Source: Desulfobacterales bacterium
Lineage (GTDB): Bacteria > Desulfobacterota > Desulfobacteria > Desulfobacterales > Desulfobacteraceae
Direction of reading: 5' to 3'
DNA: 8,920 bases
NCBI GenBank assembly: GCA_022361315.1
Contig: JAKSBB010000796.1
Span: 1 to 8,920 of the forward strand
Every line of letters begins with the position of its first letter. The stretch's first letter is position 1. Shown here one piece after another: positions 1-7,291 of the stretch. Both the position numbers and the translations under genes were made by a program. The notes beneath the pieces were generated by a model. That model was not told the DNA's origin, made no database searches, and saw only the letters and a program-made list of their open reading frames with translations.

Positions 1-446
1 AGGCTCGGATCTTCTTCTACGCTAAGAACAATGGTTTTTCCGGTCTTTTTCGCCAGGGATTTCTGAATTTTATCAGTGGCTTTTTTGGTCAACCGACGTG
101 CCGACGTTACAGTGGCTTTAACCACACCGTTGAGTTCGTCAGCCATGTCGTTGTAGTAGGAAGCGATTTCCCTCAAGAAACCGATTCTCCCCTTGTCAAA
201 CAACAGAATCAGGAAAGATTTCATCACATCTGAAACCTTAACACCGTCAACAACCGCCAGGAGCAGCTTTTTTCTGTCGTTTTTGTTGATCAGGGGGTTG
301 ATCAATGCCTGTTCAAATCCGTCCTGGGAATCAAAAAGCCCCACGAGTCCCTGGAGTTCCTTGTTGTACTGATCCGCATTGCCGTCTTCCTGGCCGATGA
401 GGATCAACGCTTTGGCATAACGCCGTGCAACCGCAAGATTTTTCAT
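1..446 (-). CDS. atpH: F1Fo ATP synthase delta subunit (partial, C-terminus outside window)
   Basis: The delta subunit (OSCP homologue) caps the F1 alpha3beta3 head and ties it to the b-type peripheral stalk on the cytoplasmic side of the membrane. About 148 residues are visible, beginning MKNLAVARRYAKAL, the typical helix-1 start in which the conserved A-x-R-Y-A-K-A-L pattern marks the family. The frame stays open to the left edge and ends in VEEDPSL, just before the usual GG-containing C-terminal segment, so roughly 30 residues are missing compared with the family length near 180. The start ATG at 446 shares one base with the atpF stop codon (TAATG) and has GGAGG 4 nt upstream, so translation is probably coupled to atpF. 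The atpA gene would be expected just beyond the left edge (inference from common gene order). Identification is firm from the N-terminal motif and gene order. Confidence 0.93.
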   Translation of the reverse strand, partial: MKNLAVARRYAKALILIGQEDGNADQYNKELQGLVGLFDSQDGFEQALINPLINKNDRKKLLLAVVDGVKVSDVMKSFLILLFDKGRIGFLREIASYYNDMADELNGVVKATVTSARRLTKKATDKIQKSLAKKTGKTIVLSVEEDPS

Positions 447-1030
447 TATGCCTCCACCTTTTTCAAGTATTGATCAACAAGTCTATCCTGATCCGCCGCT
501 TTGATGGATTTTTTGATGACTCCCTCTGCCCGGTCCATTGCCATTTCAGCAATTTCCTGCTGAAGTGCAGCCTTGGCAGCCTTGAATTCCTGGTCGATAT
601 TCCGTTTGGCCATATCTTCCAGCTTATCCGCCTGCGCGCCAGCTTCTGCAATGATTCTCTTCTTGGCTTCTTCGCCCTGCTTGATGTAATCTTCAACGAT
701 CTGTTTGGATTCCTGTTCAAGATTTCTGAAGCGGGCTTCGTACTCAGCCAGTTTCTTCTCGGCGTCAGCCTTTTTCTGTTCCAGTTCGCTCAGCTCTTCC
801 TCGATATCTTTTGCACGGGAAGAGAAGAACTGGGCCACAGGCTTTCTGGCAATAAGAAAACCAGCCACGGCAAGAATGCCAAAGTTTAATGCTTTCCAGG
901 TATCGATGGTGAGCCAGTAGTTGTGGACCTCGCCGCCGCCTCCGGCTGCCATTGCAGCACTTGAGCCGGCGAGCATGACCGTGACGGCACCAGATACCTT
1001 AACACATTTTTTCCAATCTATTTTGTCCAT
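446..1030 (-). CDS. atpF: F1Fo ATP synthase subunit b (peripheral stalk), 194 aa
   Basis: Subunit b forms half of the peripheral stalk that keeps the F1 head from rotating with the c-ring. Residues about 11-32 form a hydrophobic, Ala/Gly-rich stretch ending AMAAGGGG that looks like a cleavable signal peptide. Residues about 43-61 form the membrane anchor (WKALNFGILAVAGFLIARKP). From about residue 70 the protein is a long Glu/Lys/Ala-rich coiled coil, with the delta-binding end at the C-terminus. It is longer than the E. coli protein (156 aa) because of the N-terminal extension. I chose ATG 1030 over an in-frame TTG at 1036: ATG 1030 has GGAGG with an 8-nt spacer, whereas the TTG would have only 2 nt. 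ATG 1030 also shares a base with the atpF' stop (TAATG). The downstream partner is atpH. Confidence 0.93.
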   Translation of the reverse strand: MDKIDWKKCVKVSGAVTVMLAGSSAAMAAGGGGEVHNYWLTIDTWKALNFGILAVAGFLIARKPVAQFFSSRAKDIEEELSELEQKKADAEKKLAEYEARFRNLEQESKQIVEDYIKQGEEAKKRIIAEAGAQADKLEDMAKRNIDQEFKAAKAALQQEIAEMAMDRAEGVIKKSIKAADQDRLVDQYLKKVEA

Positions 1031-1461
1031 TAACAAGCCCTCCCCAGTATCTTTTCACCGATGGCCTTGGCATATGCGTCAACCTCGGCTTCAAGCGCTT
1101 TTCGGGCCTGCTCGGTCTCTTCTGCCACCTGTTGCTTAATCGCGGCAAAATTGGCCTGAGCTTTTTTGTTAATCTGCTCGATTATTTCCTTTTCCTCAAT
1201 AGATGCCTCTTCGATAAAGGCTTCTTTCTTCTTCAAGCCTTCAGCTCTGGCTTCTTTCAACCCGTCTTTGTAAGCGTCTTTCTGGGTATCGAGATCAGCG
1301 ACGGCTTTATCAGCACCGTTGGCAAGGCCGTCGACCTTGGCTTTTCTCTCCTTAATGACGTTACGGATCGGTTTGTAGAGAACCATGTTGAGGACAAAGA
1401 GCAGGATTAGGAAATTGATCATCTGATATACCAATGATATATCAGGAATCACAGTTATCAT
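1030..1461 (-). CDS. atpF': F1Fo ATP synthase subunit b' (second peripheral-stalk b-type subunit), 143 aa
   Basis: This is the second b-type stalk subunit (b', also called AtpX or AtpG in organisms with paired b genes). It is expected to form a heterodimer with the atpF product. Residues about 9-29 make a single membrane anchor (LVYQMINFLILLFVLNMVLY), followed at once by KPIRNVIKER, the usual b-family junction. Residues about 40-135 are a charged, heptad-like coiled coil. There is no signal-like extension, unlike the b subunit downstream. The start ATG has GGAGG with a 7-nt spacer. It is the first gene of the visible atp block, about 100 nt after a promoter candidate, and its TAA overlaps the atpF ATG by one base. 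The family call is firm; assignment as b' rather than b rests on order (b' before b), the shorter length and the absence of the extension. Confidence 0.9.
   Translation of the reverse strand: MITVIPDISLVYQMINFLILLFVLNMVLYKPIRNVIKERKAKVDGLANGADKAVADLDTQKDAYKDGLKEARAEGLKKKEAFIEEASIEEKEIIEQINKKAQANFAAIKQQVAEETEQARKALEAEVDAYAKAIGEKILGRAC
1038..1045 (-). promoter_or_regulatory. Ribosome binding site that fixes the atpF start
   Basis: Minus-strand GGGGAGGG lies inside the last codons of atpF'. Its GGAGG core is 8 nt from ATG 1030 but only 2 nt from the alternative TTG at 1036, which decides the start in favour of the ATG. Confidence 0.7.
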
Positions 1462-1566
1462 AAAATTCCCTCCGCCAGTTAAATGATTACTAAAAAATCA
1501 ACCACTTATATCTAATTGGCCAGATCCTTACCAAATCTGACCCAAATTCAAAAATAGATCGAGACT

Positions 1567-1595
1567 TGAGTACCATCCGGCCACTCATTTGTCAA
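1567..1595 (-). promoter_or_regulatory. Candidate sigma70-type promoter of the atpF'-atpF-atpH genes
   Basis: The minus strand shows a perfect -35 hexamer TTGACA (1595-1590), a 17-nt spacer and TACTCA (1572-1567) in the -10 position. The -10 matches the consensus only at its first two bases, so this is a candidate. Transcription would start near 1560 and give a leader of about 100 nt before the atpF' ATG at 1461. Position between a probable terminator and the operon supports it. Confidence 0.5.
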
Positions 1596-1618
1596 CATTG
1601 AACCACAAATAATTTCAC

Positions 1619-1652
1619 GGTCCGAAACCTCTATGTTTCGGGCCTTCCGGCC
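1619..1652. repeat. Adjacent pair of short inverted repeats (possible REP-like element or structured RNA)
   Basis: On the plus strand CCGAAAC (1622-1628) and GTTTCGG (1635-1641) are perfect reverse complements around a 6-nt loop. The stem extends to ten positions, GG-T-CCGAAAC against GTTTCGG-G-CC, as RNA with one U-G wobble on the plus strand; on the minus strand the same position is a C-A mismatch. Directly adjoining is GGCC-TTCC-GGCC (1641-1652), a second small stem with a 4-base loop. Neither side has an immediate T-run, so it does not look like a standard intrinsic terminator. Whether it recurs in the genome cannot be judged here. Confidence 0.55.
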
Positions 1653-1661
1653 AGCATGAAA

Positions 1662-1725
1662 CCCTAAAAAATGCAACAAAATTATTCACTTTTTTTGATC
1701 TTTTTTAATAAAAAAATTGAATAAT
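1662..1725 (-). terminator. Probable AT-rich terminator of the mreBCD-mrdA-rodA transcript
   Basis: ATTATTCA (1681-1688) and TGAATAAT (1718-1725) are perfect reverse complements. After one C-T mismatch the stem continues as T7 (1690-1696) against A7 (1710-1716), with a 13-nt loop. In the minus-strand transcript the stem is followed by TTTGTTGCATTTTTT, a U-rich tail, about 40 nt after the rodA stop. The stem is almost purely A/T, so it is weak for a classical terminator, which limits confidence. Confidence 0.4.
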
Positions 1726-1763
1726 CATCAACAAAATTTAATATTAAAAATGTGTGAAAAATT

Positions 1764-2876
1764 CTATCCGCTGGTGAATTTTCTCATACTGATGTTCAAC
1801 AAAATACCAAATCCCACCATATTGGTAACCACGGATGACCCACCGTAGGAAATCAGAGGCAACGGCACCCCTACCACCGGCATCAGCCCCATGACCATGC
1901 CGATATTTATAAAAATCTGCCAGAAAATCATGATGGTCACCCCAAAGGCAAGCAACGATCCGAACATATTCCGGCAGGCGTAGGCAATATTCAATCCCCA
2001 GAAGAGCAGAAAGAAATAGAGCACCAGCAGTACGCCGCAGCCCACCAGCCCCCACTCTTCCGCAAGAACGGACAGGATGAAATCGGTGTGCTGCTCCGGC
2101 AGAAAGTTCAATTTATTCTGGGTTCCCTGGAGAAACCCCTTACCGGTTATCATACCGGAACCAATGGCAATCTTGGACTGGATGATATGATATCCGGCCC
2201 CAAGGGGATCCCGGTCCGGATCAAGAAAGGTGAGAATCCTGCCCTTTTGATACTCTTTAAGACCGAAGAACCATACCAGCGGCACGGCAGAGAATCCAAG
2301 GCCGGCCAGGGTAAAAAACACCTTTTTCTCCACCTTCACAAACAGGGTGATGGAGCCGGCAATCAGAAGCAGAAGCAACCCCGTGCCCAAGTCGGGCTGG
2401 ATAACGATCAGCCCAAAGGGAATCAGGCAAAGAATGGCCGGCTTAATCAAATTCCTGAACCCCAACCCTTCAAGCGAGACATTGCTGGAGTAGACGGCAG
2501 CCAGACTCATGATCAATGAGATTTTCATCAGTTCAGAGGGCTGCATCCGCAATGGCCCCAGAACCAGCCAGCGCCGAGACCCGCCCCCCATCGTACCCAT
2601 CACCAGGGTGGACACCAGCAACCCGACACACAGAATATAAATAAAGAGGTGCATCTTGTTCAGTTCCCGAAAGTCGATGACCAGGGTACTCATCATCACC
2701 ACAAACCCCACACCCATCCATACGGCCTGTCTTTTAAAAAGCGGATGAAGGCCGGCCCCGTCCCAGCCGGCGGTAACGGCCGAATAAAGTATCACCAGCC
2801 CGGCAAGACCGATCAAACAGACAATACCTAAAAAGCCCCAGTCAAAGTTTTCAATCAGGCGTCGGTCAAACATCAT
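1764..2876 (-). CDS. rodA: RodA, SEDS-family peptidoglycan glycosyltransferase, 370 aa
   Basis: RodA is the polytopic inner-membrane glycosyltransferase that polymerises lipid II into glycan strands for lateral wall growth, working as a complex with PBP2. The sequence has about ten hydrophobic segments. SEDS landmarks are in order: GGGSRRWLVLGPLRMQPSEL (97-116), QPDLGTG (160-166), the extracellular-loop motif LPEQHTDF (259-266) with the conserved Asp265 that is essential in studied family members, and GVPLPLISYGGSS (336-348). Length and layout match RodA rather than FtsW because it directly follows mrdA. The ATG at 2876 has AGGAGG with a 7-nt spacer and overlaps the mrdA stop by 4 bases (ATGA). 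An in-frame second ATG at 2873 is possible. It is the last gene of the elongasome operon. Confidence 0.96.
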   Translation of the reverse strand: MMFDRRLIENFDWGFLGIVCLIGLAGLVILYSAVTAGWDGAGLHPLFKRQAVWMGVGFVVMMSTLVIDFRELNKMHLFIYILCVGLLVSTLVMGTMGGGSRRWLVLGPLRMQPSELMKISLIMSLAAVYSSNVSLEGLGFRNLIKPAILCLIPFGLIVIQPDLGTGLLLLLIAGSITLFVKVEKKVFFTLAGLGFSAVPLVWFFGLKEYQKGRILTFLDPDRDPLGAGYHIIQSKIAIGSGMITGKGFLQGTQNKLNFLPEQHTDFILSVLAEEWGLVGCGVLLVLYFFLLFWGLNIAYACRNMFGSLLAFGVTIMIFWQIFINIGMVMGLMPVVGVPLPLISYGGSSVVTNMVGFGILLNISMRKFTSG

Positions 2877-4765
2877 GGTGATACCTCCTGGGCGTCCGGA
2901 GAGTCCTGGGAGGCCTCTTTTTCTATGAGGGTTACAAGGGCTTCTTCATCTGATCTGAGGTAGGTTGCCACCAAATCACTGGCCACAGGTGCTGCGGCAC
3001 TGGACCCATGTTCACCGTGCTCTATGATCACAGAGATGGCGATTTTCGGATTTTCCGCCGGTGCGTAGCAGACAAACCAGGCATGATCCTGCAGTGTCCG
3101 TTTCAGTTTCTCATTTTCAAATTTTTCACCCGCTTTTCGACTGAAAACCTGGGCAGTACCGGTTTTACCGGAAATATCGATATCTTTAAGACGGACACGC
3201 CGGGCCGTCCCCCGGGCCCCCTGAACCACCTTAAAAAGCCCTTCTTTTACAATGGCAAGGTTTTCAGCGGATGCGGGCAATCCGCCGGTGATCTCGGGCT
3301 CAACCTCTTTAACCACATTCCCGTTGGTATCTTTAATCGCTTTTACAATACGGGGTTTATACAGGGTGCCGCCGTTGCCCACGGCAGCGATGAATACGGC
3401 CATCTGAAGCGGTGTCACCAGATTAAACCCCTGCCCGATACTGATGGACAGGGTCTCTCCGGCCTGCCATGCCTCCCTGTAGCGGGACTTCTTCCAGGTG
3501 GCCGTGGGAATGAGTCCGTCTCTCTCATGGGCCAGGTTTACCCCGGTAAGCCGCCCCAAACCGGCGCCGTTGGCATACTGGGCCAGCACATCAACACCCA
3601 GTTTCTCTCCGGTCTGATAGAAAAAAACATCACAGGACTGGGCCATTGAATCCACCACATCGATCTCACCGTGCCCGTGACGATTCCAGCATTGATAGCG
3701 GCGGTTACCGAATTTATAAAACCCGGGGCAATATGAGGTGGAGTTTCTATCTATGGCCTTTTCTTCCAGACCGGCCAGGGCTGTGATAATTTTATAGGTC
3801 GATGCCGGGGGATACTCCGCCTGAATCGCCTTATTGTTCATGGGGCGCCCCGGGTCATCCATCAACGCGCGCCACTTTTTGGTGGAAATCCCCCCGATAA
3901 AATCGTTCTGATCAAAACTTGGGGTGGATGCCATAACCAAGACATCCCCGTTGGAGGGATCAATGGCCACAACAGCACCATCCTGGCCTGTCAACAATTC
4001 TTCGGCACGCTGCTGCAACCGAAGGTCCAGGGTGAGGTTCAGATCATGACCGGACTGCGGTTCCACCGTCTTCAACACCTTGATCACCCGGCCGTTCACA
4101 TCCACTTCCACCTGACGTCCACCCCTGCGGCCCTGCAGAAAAGGCTCGAAACTCTTCTCGACGCCATACCGGCCGATGGAATCACCGGACCTCAGATGCG
4201 GATACTGACCGCTTTCAAGTTCTTTTCGGTTGATCTGCCCCAGATACCCCAGAAGGTGGGCAGCCGTCTTCTTATATATATAATGACGGGTCGGTTCTAT
4301 ATCGATATAAATACCGGGCAGATCGAATTGATGGGCCTCAACAATGGCCAACTGATCTCTGGTTATATCCCGCTTCAGGGTAAGGGGCTTGTAAAAAGCA
4401 GCCCTCCCTGCCTTCTCGATACTATCCATCAGATCTTCATAGGGCTCGTCAATAAGCATTGCCAGACGACTGACGGTCTCCCTCAAAGGATCGGCATCTT
4501 CCAAGACGATGGTGAGATCAAAGGCAGGCCGGTTATCCACAAGCAGATTATCCTGCCGATCGTAAATCAACCCCCGTGATGATTTGATACTTTTCAATCG
4601 GACGCAGTTGGTTTTGGAAAGTCTTCGAAATTCCTCCCCCTTGATCAACTGAAGATACATCAACCGCAGAAAGAGCAGCGAAAAAACAGCGATGATACAA
4701 AGACTGGCACCGATCAGGCGCTGTTTTACCCAGTCCCGATCCGGATTTTTATTGATACCCGCCAT
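2873..4765 (-). CDS. mrdA: Penicillin-binding protein 2, class B peptidoglycan transpeptidase, 630 aa
   Basis: PBP2 cross-links glycan strands made by RodA (DD-transpeptidation) and is the target of mecillinam-type beta-lactams in relatives. One N-terminal membrane anchor (about 17-40) is followed by a periplasmic pedestal/dimerisation domain (about 55-245, including SSRGLIYDR and the DSIGRYGVEKSFE segment near 195-206). The transpeptidase domain runs from about 260 to 605. Catalytic motifs are S322-T-Y-K325 (nucleophile Ser322), S377-C-D379 and K534-T-G536. Cys346, Cys359, His365 and Cys378 fall where a zinc site is known in some PBP2 proteins. The ATG at 4765 lies one base after the mreD stop (TAGGATG) with only a weak G-rich ribosome site, suggesting translational coupling. 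The stop overlaps rodA. The length is normal for the family. Confidence 0.96.
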   Translation of the reverse strand: MAGINKNPDRDWVKQRLIGASLCIIAVFSLLFLRLMYLQLIKGEEFRRLSKTNCVRLKSIKSSRGLIYDRQDNLLVDNRPAFDLTIVLEDADPLRETVSRLAMLIDEPYEDLMDSIEKAGRAAFYKPLTLKRDITRDQLAIVEAHQFDLPGIYIDIEPTRHYIYKKTAAHLLGYLGQINRKELESGQYPHLRSGDSIGRYGVEKSFEPFLQGRRGGRQVEVDVNGRVIKVLKTVEPQSGHDLNLTLDLRLQQRAEELLTGQDGAVVAIDPSNGDVLVMASTPSFDQNDFIGGISTKKWRALMDDPGRPMNNKAIQAEYPPASTYKIITALAGLEEKAIDRNSTSYCPGFYKFGNRRYQCWNRHGHGEIDVVDSMAQSCDVFFYQTGEKLGVDVLAQYANGAGLGRLTGVNLAHERDGLIPTATWKKSRYREAWQAGETLSISIGQGFNLVTPLQMAVFIAAVGNGGTLYKPRIVKAIKDTNGNVVKEVEPEITGGLPASAENLAIVKEGLFKVVQGARGTARRVRLKDIDISGKTGTAQVFSRKAGEKFENEKLKRTLQDHAWFVCYAPAENPKIAISVIIEHGEHGSSAAAPVASDLVATYLRSDEEALVTLIEKEASQDSPDAQEVSP

Positions 4766-4766
4766 C

Positions 4767-5300
4767 CTATGCCCCGTACTTCCGCGCCATCTCCCGGCGC
4801 ACTTGACGGATGACGACCATATAGTTCTGACGAAAGATATTGGTCACCCACACCCCTGCAGGAATAAACAACACGCCCCAGAAAAGCTGCCTGATCACCA
4901 GGGAATAATCTATGGCAGTGATCCCGGGCTGTCCGTGGGAAACAAACACCGAAAACAGAATCAGCACCTGCTGAATGGCCACCGCAATAAGGCTGACGGT
5001 CATCATAAACAGGACACTGCGCTGAAACACGAGTTGTTTGAACATCTGAACCACCAGAAATATCCAGAGATAGGAAAACACATGAAGAAAAAACGGCGCA
5101 CCGGAGAGGCTGTCCATAAGTATCCCGATGCCGACAATGGCCGTGACAGCGCCGTAGCCCGTATAGGCGAGACTCAGGTAAAGCACAACAATGATCAGGG
5201 TATCAAAACACTGGGAAAACCACGAAAATTCCGGAAAAACAACTGTCTGGCAAATGACCAGTCCCAGGGTTACCATGAAGAAAAATGAAAAATTCATCAT
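4767..5300 (-). CDS. mreD: Rod shape-determining protein MreD, 177 aa
   Basis: MreD is a small integral membrane partner of MreC in the elongasome. The sequence is almost entirely hydrophobic, with five to six membrane segments (about 4-22, 33-46, 49-64, 70-90, 95-120 and 136-155) and a basic C-terminal tail (RQVRREMARKYGA). The G-I-L-M-D-S-L-S-G segment (about 59-67) followed by PFFLHVFSYL matches the conserved MreD region around an Asp and a Gly. The first of two adjacent in-frame ATGs (5300 and 5297) is used; GGGGGG lies 8 nt upstream. It starts 18 nt after mreC and ends one base before mrdA. The family is divergent in sequence, so the call leans partly on its place between mreC and mrdA. 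Confidence 0.93.
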   Translation of the reverse strand: MMNFSFFFMVTLGLVICQTVVFPEFSWFSQCFDTLIIVVLYLSLAYTGYGAVTAIVGIGILMDSLSGAPFFLHVFSYLWIFLVVQMFKQLVFQRSVLFMMTVSLIAVAIQQVLILFSVFVSHGQPGITAIDYSLVIRQLFWGVLFIPAGVWVTNIFRQNYMVVIRQVRREMARKYGA

Positions 5301-5318
5301 GCCCGCATCCCCCCGGCC

Positions 5319-6131
5319 TTATTCACCATTCTTGTATACCAACACATCCTCAAGCTTGTCGAAATCCACACTTGTTTCAATCACAATATCCTGAAACAAT
5401 TGAGAGTGCTCCTTTTTTACATCCAGAATCCGGCCGATTTTCAAGCCTTTGGGAAAGACCTGGTCCAATCCGGACGAGACAATCATTTCACCGGGCTTCA
5501 CCTCGTCCTTACGCAAGGTATAAACAAAGGAGCAGGTATCCTCGTTGTTGCCTTTTACCATCCCGCGTACCCGGCTGTTCTGGACCAGTGCATCCACGGC
5601 GGAATTTCTGTCGGTGATCAGCAGTACCCTGGCATAGCTTCCGGCCACATGGATAATCTGTCCCACAATGCCTTCTGAGACCAGAACAGGAGATCCTTTA
5701 ACAATGCCGTCAACCTCTCCCTTGTCAATCATTATGGTCTTGACCCAGGGGGACGGATCCCGGGCAATCACCTGGGCGGCCACATAGGTGGCCGGTTTAG
5801 AACCGGTAAAATTAACAAATTTGCGGAGACGTGCATTCTCCAATTCCAACTCTTCATACCGGTTTTGAATTTCCGTAGCCCTTGCCAGCCGTTCTTTCAG
5901 CCGTTGGTTTTCCTCCACAGCCAGAACCGCCGTAAAATACGTACGCCACACCCCTTCCGTGAACCCGATGGTACGGGTTACCATATACTGAAACGGTGAG
6001 GTGACAGAAACGGCAAGACGCGTAAGCCCACTGACCGGGACAGAGTCCCGGCTGGTCATGGTAATAACGATAAAGTTTACCGCAATGAACACGCCCGCCA
6101 GGACGATCATAATCATCCGTCGGGAAAACAT
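5319..6131 (-). CDS. mreC: Rod shape-determining protein MreC, 270 aa
   Basis: MreC is a bitopic periplasmic scaffold that binds and activates PBP2-RodA and links it to MreB. One membrane segment lies at about 6-25. A coiled coil follows (about 70-108, rich in Glu, Leu and Arg), then the two beta-barrel-like domains of the MreC core. Family landmarks include ARDPSPWVKTIMIDKG (123-138), LITDRNSAVDA (171-181) and SSGLDQVFPKGLKIG (219-233). The start ATG is 3 nt after the mreB stop in the string TGATAAATG, where two in-frame stops precede it. No strong Shine-Dalgarno is visible, so coupling to mreB is likely. The length is normal. Confidence 0.96.
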   Translation of the reverse strand: MFSRRMIMIVLAGVFIAVNFIVITMTSRDSVPVSGLTRLAVSVTSPFQYMVTRTIGFTEGVWRTYFTAVLAVEENQRLKERLARATEIQNRYEELELENARLRKFVNFTGSKPATYVAAQVIARDPSPWVKTIMIDKGEVDGIVKGSPVLVSEGIVGQIIHVAGSYARVLLITDRNSAVDALVQNSRVRGMVKGNNEDTCSFVYTLRKDEVKPGEMIVSSGLDQVFPKGLKIGRILDVKKEHSQLFQDIVIETSVDFDKLEDVLVYKNGE

Positions 6132-6134
6132 TTA

Positions 6135-7291
<1,157 letters not shown>

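Larger units (their letters stand above)
1462..1763 (-). other. Non-coding region between rodA and the atp genes
   Basis: These 302 bases hold no credible gene on either strand. In transcription order they contain an AT-rich stem-loop with a T-rich tail just after rodA, a GC-rich double hairpin around 1619-1652, a TTGACA promoter candidate at 1567-1595, a leader of about 100 nt, and the atpF' ribosome binding site. The part next to rodA (about 1660-1760) is strikingly AT-rich compared with the surrounding genes. Confidence 0.8.

Noticed and set aside
1031..1036. TTG 1036 as start of atpF
   Set aside because: Only 2 nt separate it from the GGAGG core, while ATG 1030 has an 8-nt spacer and the same TAATG junction as atpF/atpH.
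425..1410. Plus-strand open frames opposite atpF and atpF'
   Set aside because: They mirror coiled-coil coding sequence on the minus strand; the apparent hydrophobic proteins are by-products of Glu/Lys-rich codons read backwards.
2088..5288. Plus-strand open frames opposite rodA, mrdA and mreD (2088-2519, 3008-3649, 4046-4579, 4692-5288)
   Set aside because: All are antisense to confidently identified genes and give no recognisable protein; no separate operon structure is visible.
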